Assembly: GCA_013214365.1 (NCBI GenBank)
Contig: JABSPI010000042.1
Location: 1 to 8,138 of the forward strand
Direction of reading: 5' to 3'
Length of the DNA: 8,138 bases
DNA from: Erythrobacter sp.
Lineage (GTDB): Bacteria > Pseudomonadota > Alphaproteobacteria > Sphingomonadales > Sphingomonadaceae
In this document: piece by piece, positions 1-5,685 of the stretch
Position numbering within the stretch: the stretch's first letter is position 1
How the letters are laid out: every line of letters starts with the position of its first letter
Notes under the pieces: generated by a model
What the model was told of the DNA's origin: nothing
The model's database searches: none
The model's input: the letters and a program-made list of their open reading frames with translations, nothing else
Position numbers and translations under genes: made by a program

Positions 1-633
1 GAAATTGGTGAAGGCGCCCGCCCCCACACGCAGCCCTTCATTGCGGAATTGGTCGAGCCCGTGGCTCGAGGCTTCATACGCGACATGGGTCACCCCTTCA
101 CGCGCCAGCCCGCTCATATTCGACAGAAAGGTGACAATGTCAGGCGTGGTGAGCCCGGTGGAGATGCTGCCATCAGGGGTGGTCACGCCCAAAGTCCCGA
201 TACTGGCCGCGCGTTCGCCGCACATGCGCCAGATCTGGCGGGTCATTTCCGCGGTGGAGGTTTTGCCATTGGTCCCGGTCACCGCGACAATCACATCAGG
301 CGACGGGGTGAAGAAACGCGCAGCGATCCGGGCAAAGGTGCGGCGCGGCTGCTTACTGGTGATATGGACCGCGCCGTCCACCGCAACGCCGGGCAAGGAC
401 ACCACCGCCAGAGCGCCGGCATCAATCGCGGCGGGGATCACATCCTCGGCGTTGAACCGGGCCCCGCGAAACGCGCCGAACACAGTGCCGGGGGCGACTT
501 TGCGGTGGTCGATGGCAAAACCGGTGACCTGCGCATCGCTTGCACCATGCACCGACACGCCCTCATCTTGCGCCAATCCGGCGTCGCCATCTTGCGCCCA
601 TCCGGCTTGGGTCAAAAGCGCGGACAGCTTCAC
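1..633 (-). CDS. murE: MurE, UDP-MurNAc-tripeptide synthetase (partial, N-terminal 211 codons)
   Basis: Cytoplasmic ATP-dependent ligase that adds the third stem-peptide residue (meso-diaminopimelate in most Gram-negatives) to UDP-MurNAc-L-Ala-D-Glu. Translating the minus strand from 633 gives an open frame to the window edge. It contains the Mur ligase P-loop VTGTNGKTS (residues 118-126), ASIGTLGV (143-150), LTTPD (161-165) and EASSHGLDQ (187-195), in the order and spacing of MurE; the last two distinguish MurE from MurC, MurD and MurF. The start is GTG at 633-631, which overlaps the ftsI stop as GTGA. A GAGGG at 644-640 lies 6 nt upstream, and no other start fits as well. The C-terminal domain with the amino-acid specificity motif lies outside the window, so DAP specificity is family knowledge only. 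Residues 11-26 contain an 8-residue near-duplication (WAQDGDAG/LAQDEGVS). Confidence 0.95.
   Translation of the reverse strand, partial: MKLSALLTQAGWAQDGDAGLAQDEGVSVHGASDAQVTGFAIDHRKVAPGTVFGAFRGARFNAEDVIPAAIDAGALAVVSLPGVAVDGAVHITSKQPRRTFARIAARFFTPSPDVIVAVTGTNGKTSTAEMTRQIWRMCGERAASIGTLGVTTPDGSISTGLTTPDIVTFLSNMSGLAREGVTHVAYEASSHGLDQFRNEGLRVGAGAFTNF
564..606 (-). repeat. 24-bp-period near-duplication near the start of murE
   Basis: Two 19-bp segments, 606-588 and 582-564, are identical except for one base (GCCGGATGGGCGCAAGATG and GCCGGATTGGCGCAAGATG). The 24-bp period keeps the frame and inserts eight residues at MurE positions 11-26. Confidence 0.9.
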
Positions 634-2450
634 TGACGGCCCTCGATCAACTGGCGGCCCTCGATCAAAGAGCGCAAATCGGAAATGTCGACATCGCGGG
701 TCGTATCGGGCCGCACGCCCAACATCGGGCCGATCCGCGGGACCAATTCATTGACAATCGGCGCCGCAGTATAGGCCGCGGTGCGTTGCCCCCGGCTGGC
801 CACTGTGCCGCGCGGCTCGTCAAGCACCGCCACCACCACATAACGCGGGCGATCCATCGGAAAAGCGGCCGCAAACGAGGAAATCAAAGCGGTCTTGCGA
901 TAGCCGCCCACTCCCGATTTTTCCGCCGATCCGGTTTTGCCGCCCACCCGGTACCCTTCGGCATTGGCGCTGCGCCCGGTGCCGTAAATCGAAATCATCC
1001 GCAACAATTGCCGCATCCGCGACGAGGTCGAGGCCTTGAACACACGCCGCCCGCGCGCCGCCTCGCCCGGCGCCACTTTTCGCAAAGTCGCCGGACGCCA
1101 GATCCCGCCATTGACCATCGCGGCATAAGCGGTCGCAAGATGCAGCGGTGTCACCGACAGGCCGTGGCCATAGCTGACCGTCATATTGGTCAGCCGCGAC
1201 CATGTCCCATTGGGGCGTTCCTGCGCCCATAAGGGTCGGCCGCGCGCATTCAGCTCGATCACCGGGGGATCGCGCATGCCCAGATCGGTCACCACTTGGC
1301 GCATGCGCGCCTCGCCCATTTGATCGGCAATCCGCATCGTCACTGTATTGGACGAATAGGCCAACGCCTCCGCCACGTTGAGCGTATCGCCCTTGGGCTT
1401 TAAATCGCGAAACAGCCGCCCCGACATTTCCACCGGGGTCGCATCCCATTCCTTGCCCAAATTGCGCACCACGCCCGCATCAATCGCCGCGGCAATCGTC
1501 AAGGGTTTGAAGGTCGACCCCAATTCATACACGCCATTGGTCGCGCGGTTGAAGATGTGGGGGGATTGGTGCACGTCGGAATGGTTGGGATCAAATGCCG
1601 GCAAGGACGCCATGGCGAGCACTTCGCCGGTGTCCACATCGAGCACAATCCCGGTCGCCCCGATCGCATCGGTGGCCAACATCCCCTTGCTCAATTCCTG
1701 TTCCAGCGCGCCCTGCACTCTTAGATCGAGCGACAAGGCCACCGGCTGCCCACGGCGGTCGCGATCGGCCAGATGCGCATCGAGCACCTGTTCCATGCCC
1801 AGCCGCCCCTCCAGCGTGCGCTCGCCATTTTCCTTCACATAGCCCAGCACATGCGCGCCCAGCGATCCTTGCGGGTAATGGCGATCATCCTCGCGCGGCA
1901 ATTCCAACGCCACTTCGCCCAATTCAAACACCCGGTTGGCATCTTCGGGCAGGACCCGGCGCAGCACATATCCGCCGCGATCCGAACTCAACAAACGCAC
2001 AGTGCGCTCGACATCAAGATCGGGAAAAATATCCGCTAGCCTGGCTGCCACGTCGACCGGATCCCCCACCAAAGGCGCCCCGTCATCGCCCATGGCGCGC
2101 GGATTAAACCACAGCGCATAGGCCGGAAAAGTGCGCGCCAGCGCGGTGCCATTGCGGTCGGTGATTTCGCCGCGCGGGGGCAAAAGCGCATCAGCAAGGC
2201 TGGTCTGGCTCGGCGCAGAGCCAACCAGCCCCAGATGTCCGATCCGCAGCAATCCCACCAGCGCCGCCAGCGCAAAACACCCCACCAATAAAAACAGGCG
2301 CAGCCGCGCCGAGGTCAACAGGCTGTAACGCCGGTGGACCGCATGGACCCGCCCCAATGGCAAGGCCGGGCTGGCCTTGCGCTTGAACGCGGCCGGATCA
2401 TCCAGAGGAAGCGAGGGTGCCGAGCCAGAGCCCAGCGCAAAAGCGTTCAT
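630..2450 (-). CDS. ftsI: FtsI / PBP3, septal peptidoglycan transpeptidase
   Basis: Class B penicillin-binding protein that cross-links septal peptidoglycan in the periplasm, working with FtsW and the FtsQLB complex. The 606 residues show a basic cytoplasmic N-terminus, one membrane segment (about 50-68), the pedestal motif PRGEITDRNG (92-101), and a transpeptidase domain with all three active-site motifs: S312-T-F-K315 (acyl-serine nucleophile), S366-S-N368 and K505-T-G507. Length is normal for alphaproteobacterial FtsI. The ATG at 2450 overlaps the ftsL stop (ATGA) and is preceded by a purine-rich GAGGGG a few bases upstream. It is transcribed from the mraZ promoter region as the fourth gene of the unit. 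The C-terminus is odd: it ends in two consecutive LIEGRQ hexapeptides from an 18-bp tandem duplication. The cytoplasmic N-terminus of nearly 50 residues, rich in Pro, Ser and basic residues, is longer than in E. coli. Confidence 0.97.
   Translation of the reverse strand: MNAFALGSGSAPSLPLDDPAAFKRKASPALPLGRVHAVHRRYSLLTSARLRLFLLVGCFALAALVGLLRIGHLGLVGSAPSQTSLADALLPPRGEITDRNGTALARTFPAYALWFNPRAMGDDGAPLVGDPVDVAARLADIFPDLDVERTVRLLSSDRGGYVLRRVLPEDANRVFELGEVALELPREDDRHYPQGSLGAHVLGYVKENGERTLEGRLGMEQVLDAHLADRDRRGQPVALSLDLRVQGALEQELSKGMLATDAIGATGIVLDVDTGEVLAMASLPAFDPNHSDVHQSPHIFNRATNGVYELGSTFKPLTIAAAIDAGVVRNLGKEWDATPVEMSGRLFRDLKPKGDTLNVAEALAYSSNTVTMRIADQMGEARMRQVVTDLGMRDPPVIELNARGRPLWAQERPNGTWSRLTNMTVSYGHGLSVTPLHLATAYAAMVNGGIWRPATLRKVAPGEAARGRRVFKASTSSRMRQLLRMISIYGTGRSANAEGYRVGGKTGSAEKSGVGGYRKTALISSFAAAFPMDRPRYVVVAVLDEPRGTVASRGQRTAAYTAAPIVNELVPRIGPMLGVRPDTTRDVDISDLRSLIEGRQLIEGRQ
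633..668 (-). repeat. 18-bp tandem duplication at the ftsI/murE junction, containing the murE RBS
   Basis: Two units, 668-651 and 650-633, differ by one base (TTGATCGAGGGCCGCCAG and TTGATCGAGGGCCGTCAG). In frame they encode LIEGRQ twice at the FtsI C-terminus. Each unit contains GAGGG; in the downstream unit this is the murE Shine-Dalgarno, and the unit's last G is the first base of the murE GTG. The upstream unit has the GAGGG but reads GTT where the start would be. Confidence 0.95.
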
Positions 2451-3052
2451 TCGCCCCCCTCACCGGCCAGAAGCATCGTTTCGACCGTGCCACCAGATGT
2501 CGCGGCATTGGCCGCGAGGCCAGTTGTCGCGGCATTGGCCGCGAGGCCAGTTGTCGCGGCATTGGCCGCGCGAATCGGCGAGGCCTCGATCAGGAAATCA
2601 CCAAAAGCATCCGTGAAGACCGCGCCGGCATCCTCTTGCGCATTGAGCGAGGCGAGCGTGACCGGTGCGCCGGTGACGGGGGAAACCATCGCGCGATCGC
2701 TTTGCGCGACATCGGCGCGCGCCACCCGGATCGGTTGCGGGGCATTGGGTCCGGCGGGCACGCCCAGGCTCGCCAATTGCCGTTCATGATCGAAAAACTG
2801 ATCCGCGCGCGGCGCACGATAGCCAAATTCGACCACATTCCATTCGGCCAATTGCCGCTGGCTGGCGCGGGTTTGAAACTCGGTCTCCAACATCACTGTC
2901 TCGCGTTCCAACGCAATGATGGTGCGTTCGGCCAAACGCACTTCGCTGCGCACGGTCTGGACCTGAAAGCTGAGCAGCGCGAACAGCGCGAGGGCTCCTG
3001 CAAGCGCTGCGATCCAACCGATCTGACGAAGGCGTGATCCGGTGTCGATCAT
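2447..3052 (-). CDS. ftsL: FtsL-like divisome protein with long repeat-bearing C-terminal tail
   Basis: A bitopic protein that I assign to FtsL from position (between rsmH and ftsI) and shape, since FtsL sequences are poorly conserved. It has a short cytoplasmic N-terminus, one membrane segment (about residues 11-29) and then a heptad-like, charged helix (about 31-70, with [24 protein letters not shown]) expected to form the coiled coil that pairs with FtsB. In the FtsQLB complex FtsL relays activation to FtsW-FtsI in the periplasm. At 201 residues it is much longer than the usual 100-130. The extra part (about 80-201) is low-complexity, and residues 162-187 are three tandem copies of [13 protein letters not shown] nonapeptides encoded by 27-bp repeats. 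The ATG at 3052 overlaps the rsmH stop (ATGA), with AAGGA 7 nt upstream. The role of the tail is unknown; it is probably disordered periplasmic sequence. Confidence 0.85.
   Translation of the reverse strand: MIDTGSRLRQIGWIAALAGALALFALLSFQVQTVRSEVRLAERTIIALERETVMLETEFQTRASQRQLAEWNVVEFGYRAPRADQFFDHERQLASLGVPAGPNAPQPIRVARADVAQSDRAMVSPVTGAPVTLASLNAQEDAGAVFTDAFGDFLIEASPIRAANAATTGLAANAATTGLAANAATSGGTVETMLLAGEGGE
2493..2570 (-). repeat. 27-bp tandem repeat array in the 3' part of ftsL (about 2.9 copies)
   Basis: On the plus strand, units at 2493-2519, 2520-2546 and 2547-2570 share the core GTCGCGGCATTGGCCGCG. The second and third units are identical over their shared length and the first differs by single bases. 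The period is a multiple of three and gives tandem AANAATTGL nonapeptides at FtsL residues 162-187. Near-identity at DNA level points to recent slippage or recombination expansion. Confidence 0.97.
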
Positions 3053-4059
3053 GATGCGGTCCTTTGGCTGGAGGGGGAGGGGCCGGAAGAGAGAGGGACA
3101 GCCGGCGCGCCGGTGCGCAATGCGTGGCGCAAGATCGAGGAGCGCGCGCGCGGATTGCGCTCGATTTCAGCAGGCGAGGGGCGGATCGCTTTGGAGACTT
3201 TGGCAAAAGTGGGCGCAGGGCCGGCCACTTCGCCGGGCAAATGGCGCGACACCGCGCGCCCGGCGCCCGATGCCTGTTTCAAAAACCGTTTCACAATCCG
3301 GTCTTCCAGACTGTGGAAGCTGACCACGGCGAGCACGCCGCCTTCCTTGAGCAGGTATTGCGCCGCGGCAAGGCCGGCATGCAATTCGCCCAATTCGTCA
3401 TTGATATGGATCCGCACCGCCTGGAACGAGCGGGTGGCGGGATCTTTCTTGTCATGCGCCCGGTAACCCAGCGCCTTGCGCACCACGCGCGCCAGATCGC
3501 CGGTGCTGTGCAAGGGGCGCGCGGCCACAATCGCCCGCGCGACGCGGCGCGATTGGCGTTCCTCGCCATAATGGTAGAGCACATCGGCAATCGCGGCTTC
3601 GTCGGCGGTGTTAAGGAAATCGGCCGCGCTTTCGCCGTCCTGGCTCATCCGCATGTCGAGCGGTCCGTCATGGCTGAAGGCAAAGCCGCGCTCGCCCTGA
3701 TCCAATTGCATCGAGGACACGCCAATATCCATCACCACCGCATCCACGCTTGGCACGCCGATCCGGGTCATTTCCTCGCGCATGGCCGAGAACCGCGCGG
3801 GGTGGAGCGAGAGCTGGCCAGCAAATTGATCGACCATGCCCGCGCCATTGGCGATCGCATCGGGGTCGCGGTCGAACCCGTAGACGCGCGCACCGGCATC
3901 AAGCAGCGCGCGCGAATAGCCGCCTGCGCCAAAAGTGGCATCGATCACCTGCATCCCGCCCACAGGCGCGATGGCGGCGACCACTTCGTCAAGCAGGACC
4001 GGAATATGCGCCTGACCCGATGCGCCCGATGCGCCCGCTGGGACTTGAGGAGGGGTCAT
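3049..4059 (-). CDS. rsmH: RsmH (MraW), 16S rRNA m4C1402 methyltransferase
   Basis: SAM-dependent methyltransferase that N4-methylates C1402 in the decoding centre of 16S rRNA. It sits in dcw clusters although it does not act in division. The 336 residues carry the family signatures in order: HIPVLLDEV (18-26), the SAM-binding [10 protein letters not shown] (40-49), acidic loop FDRDPDAI (from 62), [17 protein letters not shown] and PLDMRM, then [27 protein letters not shown] and [11 protein letters not shown] near the C-terminus. Length is normal. The ATG at 4059 has a strong AGGAGG (4071-4066) 6 nt upstream inside the mraZ 3' end and overlaps the mraZ stop (ATGA). Residues 9-15 (GASGASG) come from a 9-bp tandem repeat at 4019-4036. 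The Pro/Ser-rich last 25 residues look unstructured. Confidence 0.97.
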   Translation of the reverse strand: MTPPQVPAGASGASGQAHIPVLLDEVVAAIAPVGGMQVIDATFGAGGYSRALLDAGARVYGFDRDPDAIANGAGMVDQFAGQLSLHPARFSAMREEMTRIGVPSVDAVVMDIGVSSMQLDQGERGFAFSHDGPLDMRMSQDGESAADFLNTADEAAIADVLYHYGEERQSRRVARAIVAARPLHSTGDLARVVRKALGYRAHDKKDPATRSFQAVRIHINDELGELHAGLAAAQYLLKEGGVLAVVSFHSLEDRIVKRFLKQASGAGRAVSRHLPGEVAGPAPTFAKVSKAIRPSPAEIERNPRARSSILRHALRTGAPAVPLSSGPSPSSQRTAS

Positions 4060-4592
4060 GCGCCGCCTCCTGTTTTGCCCGATGTTTTAACGGCCTTTTT
4101 GCTCGCCTTTTCGGCGGCCTGCGCCATTTGCGAGCGACAGCTGGCTTGTGCCGCGCGGAAAGTGGGGCCCATTTGCGCCAATTGCGCCGGGCTCCACACG
4201 AGGAAGAACTTGCCTGCCCCCTGGAAATAGAGGCCATCTTCGACCCGGCCCAATTCCTTCAGATAATCGGGCATGACGAACCGGCCGCTGTCATCAAACG
4301 GGATCTGTTCGAAACCGAACAATTGCTGGGCCCGGTCATCGGGGTTGAAATCGGCCTGACCCAGGCTGATCGCGCGCGCCTCTTCCTTTTCCAATTGGGC
4401 GTGCAATTGGTCGATCCGCGACAGGCCAAACCCGACCAGGCAATCATGTTGGTCATGGACCGCGAGGCACAAGCTCTTGGCCCCGCCCGAACTGGCCTTG
4501 ACCGCTTTACGGAAGGCGGGCGGCAGGACAAAGCGACCGGTGTCGCTCATGGCCGTATAGGCCTGTCCAAAATATTCGCCCAGCGCAGACAT
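4056..4592 (-). CDS. mraZ: MraZ, AbrB-fold transcriptional regulator of the dcw cluster
   Basis: MraZ is a ring-forming DNA-binding protein that, in E. coli, represses its own promoter by binding direct TGGGN repeats with 5-nt spacers. The 178 residues show the two SpoVT/AbrB half-domains: [15 protein letters not shown] (14-28) and [16 protein letters not shown] (99-114), followed by the conserved [14 protein letters not shown]. The ATG at 4592 has GGGGAAGGGG ending 9 nt upstream. It is the first gene of the dcw unit, and candidate MraZ boxes lie in the upstream intergenic region. It is longer than the typical 140-150 residues because of an Ala/Lys-rich tail (about 150-178, including [18 protein letters not shown]) that might add nonspecific nucleic-acid affinity; that role is inference. 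Confidence 0.95.
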   Translation of the reverse strand: MSALGEYFGQAYTAMSDTGRFVLPPAFRKAVKASSGGAKSLCLAVHDQHDCLVGFGLSRIDQLHAQLEKEEARAISLGQADFNPDDRAQQLFGFEQIPFDDSGRFVMPDYLKELGRVEDGLYFQGAGKFFLVWSPAQLAQMGPTFRAAQASCRSQMAQAAEKASKKAVKTSGKTGGGA

Positions 4593-4616
4593 GCGTTGAG
4601 ACCCCTTCCCCGTTTT

Positions 4617-4636
4617 GGCGGGAGATCCACCCCGCC
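4617..4636 (-). other. Small GC hairpin in the mraZ leader
   Basis: GGCGGG (4617-4622) and CCCGCC (4631-4636) can pair around an 8-nt loop, starting 24 bases upstream of the mraZ ATG and just upstream of its GGGGAAGGGG ribosome-binding site. It leaves the Shine-Dalgarno free. It could tune translation or be chance in GC-rich DNA. Confidence 0.25.
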
Positions 4637-4823
4637 GCTCTCACCACATCAAGCGCATCGAAACCGCGCCTGAAACGACCGCGCATATCGGCACGACTTC
4701 CCCCTCACCGCCCCCGCGCGAGCGCAGGCGGCGCGCCAACCGGGATGGGCGACGCGGGATCAATCGGCATGCTTGATAGGATGCGGTGATATCGGGGAAG
4801 CAGGCGGAAGGCTAGGGTTTTTC

Positions 4824-4841
4824 TAGGAATTTCTGGGAATT
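4824..4841 (+). promoter_or_regulatory. Second MraZ-box-like pair, TAGGA-N5-TGGGA, opposite orientation
   Basis: On the plus strand TAGGA (4824-4828), ATTTC, TGGGA (4834-4838), matching the minus-strand pair at 4974-4957 at 14 of 18 positions. A further TAGGG at 4813-4817 is 11 bp upstream, which could make a degenerate triple. Relative to mraZ it begins at the last bases of the -10 box and covers the expected transcription start, a position where bound MraZ would block initiation. The first repeat departs from TGGGN by one base. Confidence 0.4.
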
Positions 4842-4848
4842 ATATAAT
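4839..4848 (-). promoter_or_regulatory. Candidate mraZ -10 box within a bidirectional ATTATATAAT palindrome
   Basis: A perfect TATAAT occurs on the minus strand (4844-4839) and, because the 10-mer is palindromic, also on the plus strand (4843-4848). It sits in an AT-rich island in otherwise GC-rich sequence and points at mraZ, giving a predicted leader of roughly 240 nt. No good -35 hexamer is visible at 16-18 nt on either strand (TACAGT is the best on minus at 17 nt), so promoter function is plausible but unproven. The plus-strand reading has no gene to serve. Confidence 0.45.
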
Positions 4849-4910
4849 AAACATATGATTTACTGTATTTTTCTGAGACCACCTATATCCGCAATAACAA
4901 GCGATTAGCC

Positions 4911-4930
4911 CGCAAAACGGGGGTTTTGCG
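4911..4930. other. Perfect inverted repeat (8-bp stem, 4-nt loop)
   Basis: CGCAAAAC, loop GGGG, GTTTTGCG on the plus strand. There is no T-run on either side in either direction, so it does not look like a standard intrinsic terminator. It lies upstream of the candidate mraZ -10 box. It could be a DNA-level operator, a weak terminator for transcription arriving from 5197, or part of a small transcript from the plus-strand TATAAT. Confidence 0.5.
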
Positions 4931-5018
4931 CGATATTCCCGGTTTGAAATCGGGGCGATTCCCAAAGATTCCCACTTACGAATCCGGCCTAAAGCGCGGC
5001 AATTGCGCGATATTCCCG
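4926..5018 (-). repeat. 16-bp direct repeat pair, 77 bp apart, bracketing the MraZ boxes
   Basis: CGGGAATATCGCGCAA is found exactly at 5018-5003 and 4941-4926 on the minus strand. The TGGGA box pair lies between the copies. Both copies share the GGGAAT core of the boxes, so this may be an extended or degenerate operator. The left copy overlaps the right arm of the hairpin at 4911-4930 by five bases. Such a long exact match in 100 bp of non-coding DNA is unlikely to be chance. Confidence 0.8.
4957..4974 (-). promoter_or_regulatory. MraZ box pair, TGGGA-N5-TGGGA, same orientation as mraZ
   Basis: On the minus strand TGGGA (4974-4970), five bases ATCTT, then TGGGA (4964-4960) followed by ATC. 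This exactly fits the TGGGN repeats with 5-nt spacing described for E. coli MraZ operators. It lies about 115-130 bp upstream of the candidate mraZ -10 box. Most dcw MraZ operators have three or more repeats; the next 10-bp register position here reads CCCGA rather than TGGG. Confidence 0.55.
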
Positions 5019-5196
5019 AACCCGCCAACGCGCCCGCCCCACTCCGCAATTGGCCCCAAAATCGGCGCCTCATTCAGAACCCGAAACGGGGTTCGTTCAA
5101 GAGTGCGCTTGTGGATGTGTTTGATCAACTAAATCCCTGCTTAACCCGGCGCGCGCGCCCATCAACCCAGCGCCAAAGCGGGGATTTTGTCAGCGA

Positions 5197-5592
5197 TCAG
5201 GGCGCGTCAAGCGGTTCAGGCGGCGCCGGATCCGACCCCTCAGCGGGCAGGTCGGGCAATATCACCGGCTCCTCAATCGGAGCGGGCTCTGGCTCGACTG
5301 CGATATCGGGCACGATCCCCGCATCGGCAAGCGGATCACGCTGTGGCGGGGGCGCGATCGGTTCAGTGGTGGGCGCGGCCTGCGGCACCGCGTTTTCGCG
5401 TGTCAGGTTGGCCTGATTGCCAATGATGCTCGCCAGCCCGACCAGCAGCACCATCGAGCCAAGCCCGAACAGGCCGATCTGCAAACGCTGTGTCGCCTCG
5501 GCGCGGGTGCCCCCCAAAGGCGCCCCTTCGCGCAGCATTTCGGTGTCGCTGCCGCGCAGATTGGGGCGATCGGAAAAGCGGGTGTCGTTCAT
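5197..5592 (-). CDS. Unrecognised small single-pass membrane protein with Pro/Glu-rich tail
   Basis: I do not recognise this 131-residue protein. It has a polar, charged N-terminus (1-36), one hydrophobic segment (about 38-58, IGLFGLGSMVLLVGLASIIG), and a proline- and acid-rich C-terminal half (about 70-131, with repeated PxP, EPEP and PLADAG-type stretches) likely to be disordered and periplasmic. A positive residue flanks the membrane segment on the N-terminal side (R36), fitting an N-in orientation. The ATG at 5592 is the first possible ATG, GTG or TTG start after an in-frame TGA at 5631-5629, though no clear Shine-Dalgarno precedes it. It lies 93 bp downstream of the cysteine synthase gene on the same strand, ahead of the mraZ control region. 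Codon composition resembles the neighbours, supporting a real gene. A role at the cell envelope is a guess from topology and location. Confidence 0.8.
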   Translation of the reverse strand: MNDTRFSDRPNLRGSDTEMLREGAPLGGTRAEATQRLQIGLFGLGSMVLLVGLASIIGNQANLTRENAVPQAAPTTEPIAPPPQRDPLADAGIVPDIAVEPEPAPIEEPVILPDLPAEGSDPAPPEPLDAP

Positions 5593-5685
5593 ACTGGTAC
5601 GAATAGACCGGCTGGGGTGATCTGTCGATCATTGGCAAAAGAGGCGCTTATTGGAGGCAAGCCTTTTCGGACGACCGCATCCGGC

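Larger units (their letters stand above)
4593..5196. other. 604-bp gene-free region: putative mraZ control region and leader
   Basis: No open frame here has protein-like composition or a credible start. Reading toward mraZ (right to left) it holds a weak CtrA-like site (5144-5130), a GAACCC/GGGTTC inverted repeat (5077-5094), the first copy of a 16-bp repeat (5018-5003), a TGGGA-N5-TGGGA pair (4974-4960), the second copy of the 16-bp repeat (4941-4926), a perfect hairpin (4930-4911), an AT-rich island (about 4905-4811) with a TATAAT palindrome, a second box pair facing the other way (4824-4841), then about 240 bp of GC-rich leader with a small hairpin just before mraZ. I see no U-tract terminator for the upstream gene, so readthrough from 5197 into mraZ is possible. 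Confidence 0.7.

Noticed and set aside
633..668. IEGR protease-like motif repeated at the FtsI C-terminus
   Set aside because: Resemblance to the factor Xa site is coincidental in a bacterium, and the end is cytologically unremarkable; the DNA duplication explains it.
3064..4230. Long plus-strand open frame (388 codons) antisense to rsmH and mraZ
   Set aside because: It mirrors the GC-biased third positions of well-identified minus-strand genes, has no ribosome-binding site and no recognisable motifs. The similar plus-strand frames across 5-2107 are shadows too.
4840..5073. Minus-strand 77-codon frame in the intergenic region
   Set aside because: It runs through the repeats, hairpin and TATAAT palindrome, has no Shine-Dalgarno and an amino-acid mix unlike the neighbours.
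5077..5094. GAACCC..GGGTTC inverted repeat as a terminator or LexA site
   Set aside because: No T-run follows on either strand, and the spacing does not fit the direct GAAC/GTTC-N7 motif of alphaproteobacterial LexA.
5108..5120. DnaA-box-like TTGTGGATGTG
   Set aside because: Only 7 of 9 match to the consensus and a single occurrence; no cluster or replication gene nearby.
5363..5638. Minus-strand 91-codon frame overlapping the small membrane protein
   Set aside because: Arg/His/Ala-rich composition typical of a shifted reading of a GC-rich gene; the 5197-5592 frame has a clear membrane segment instead.
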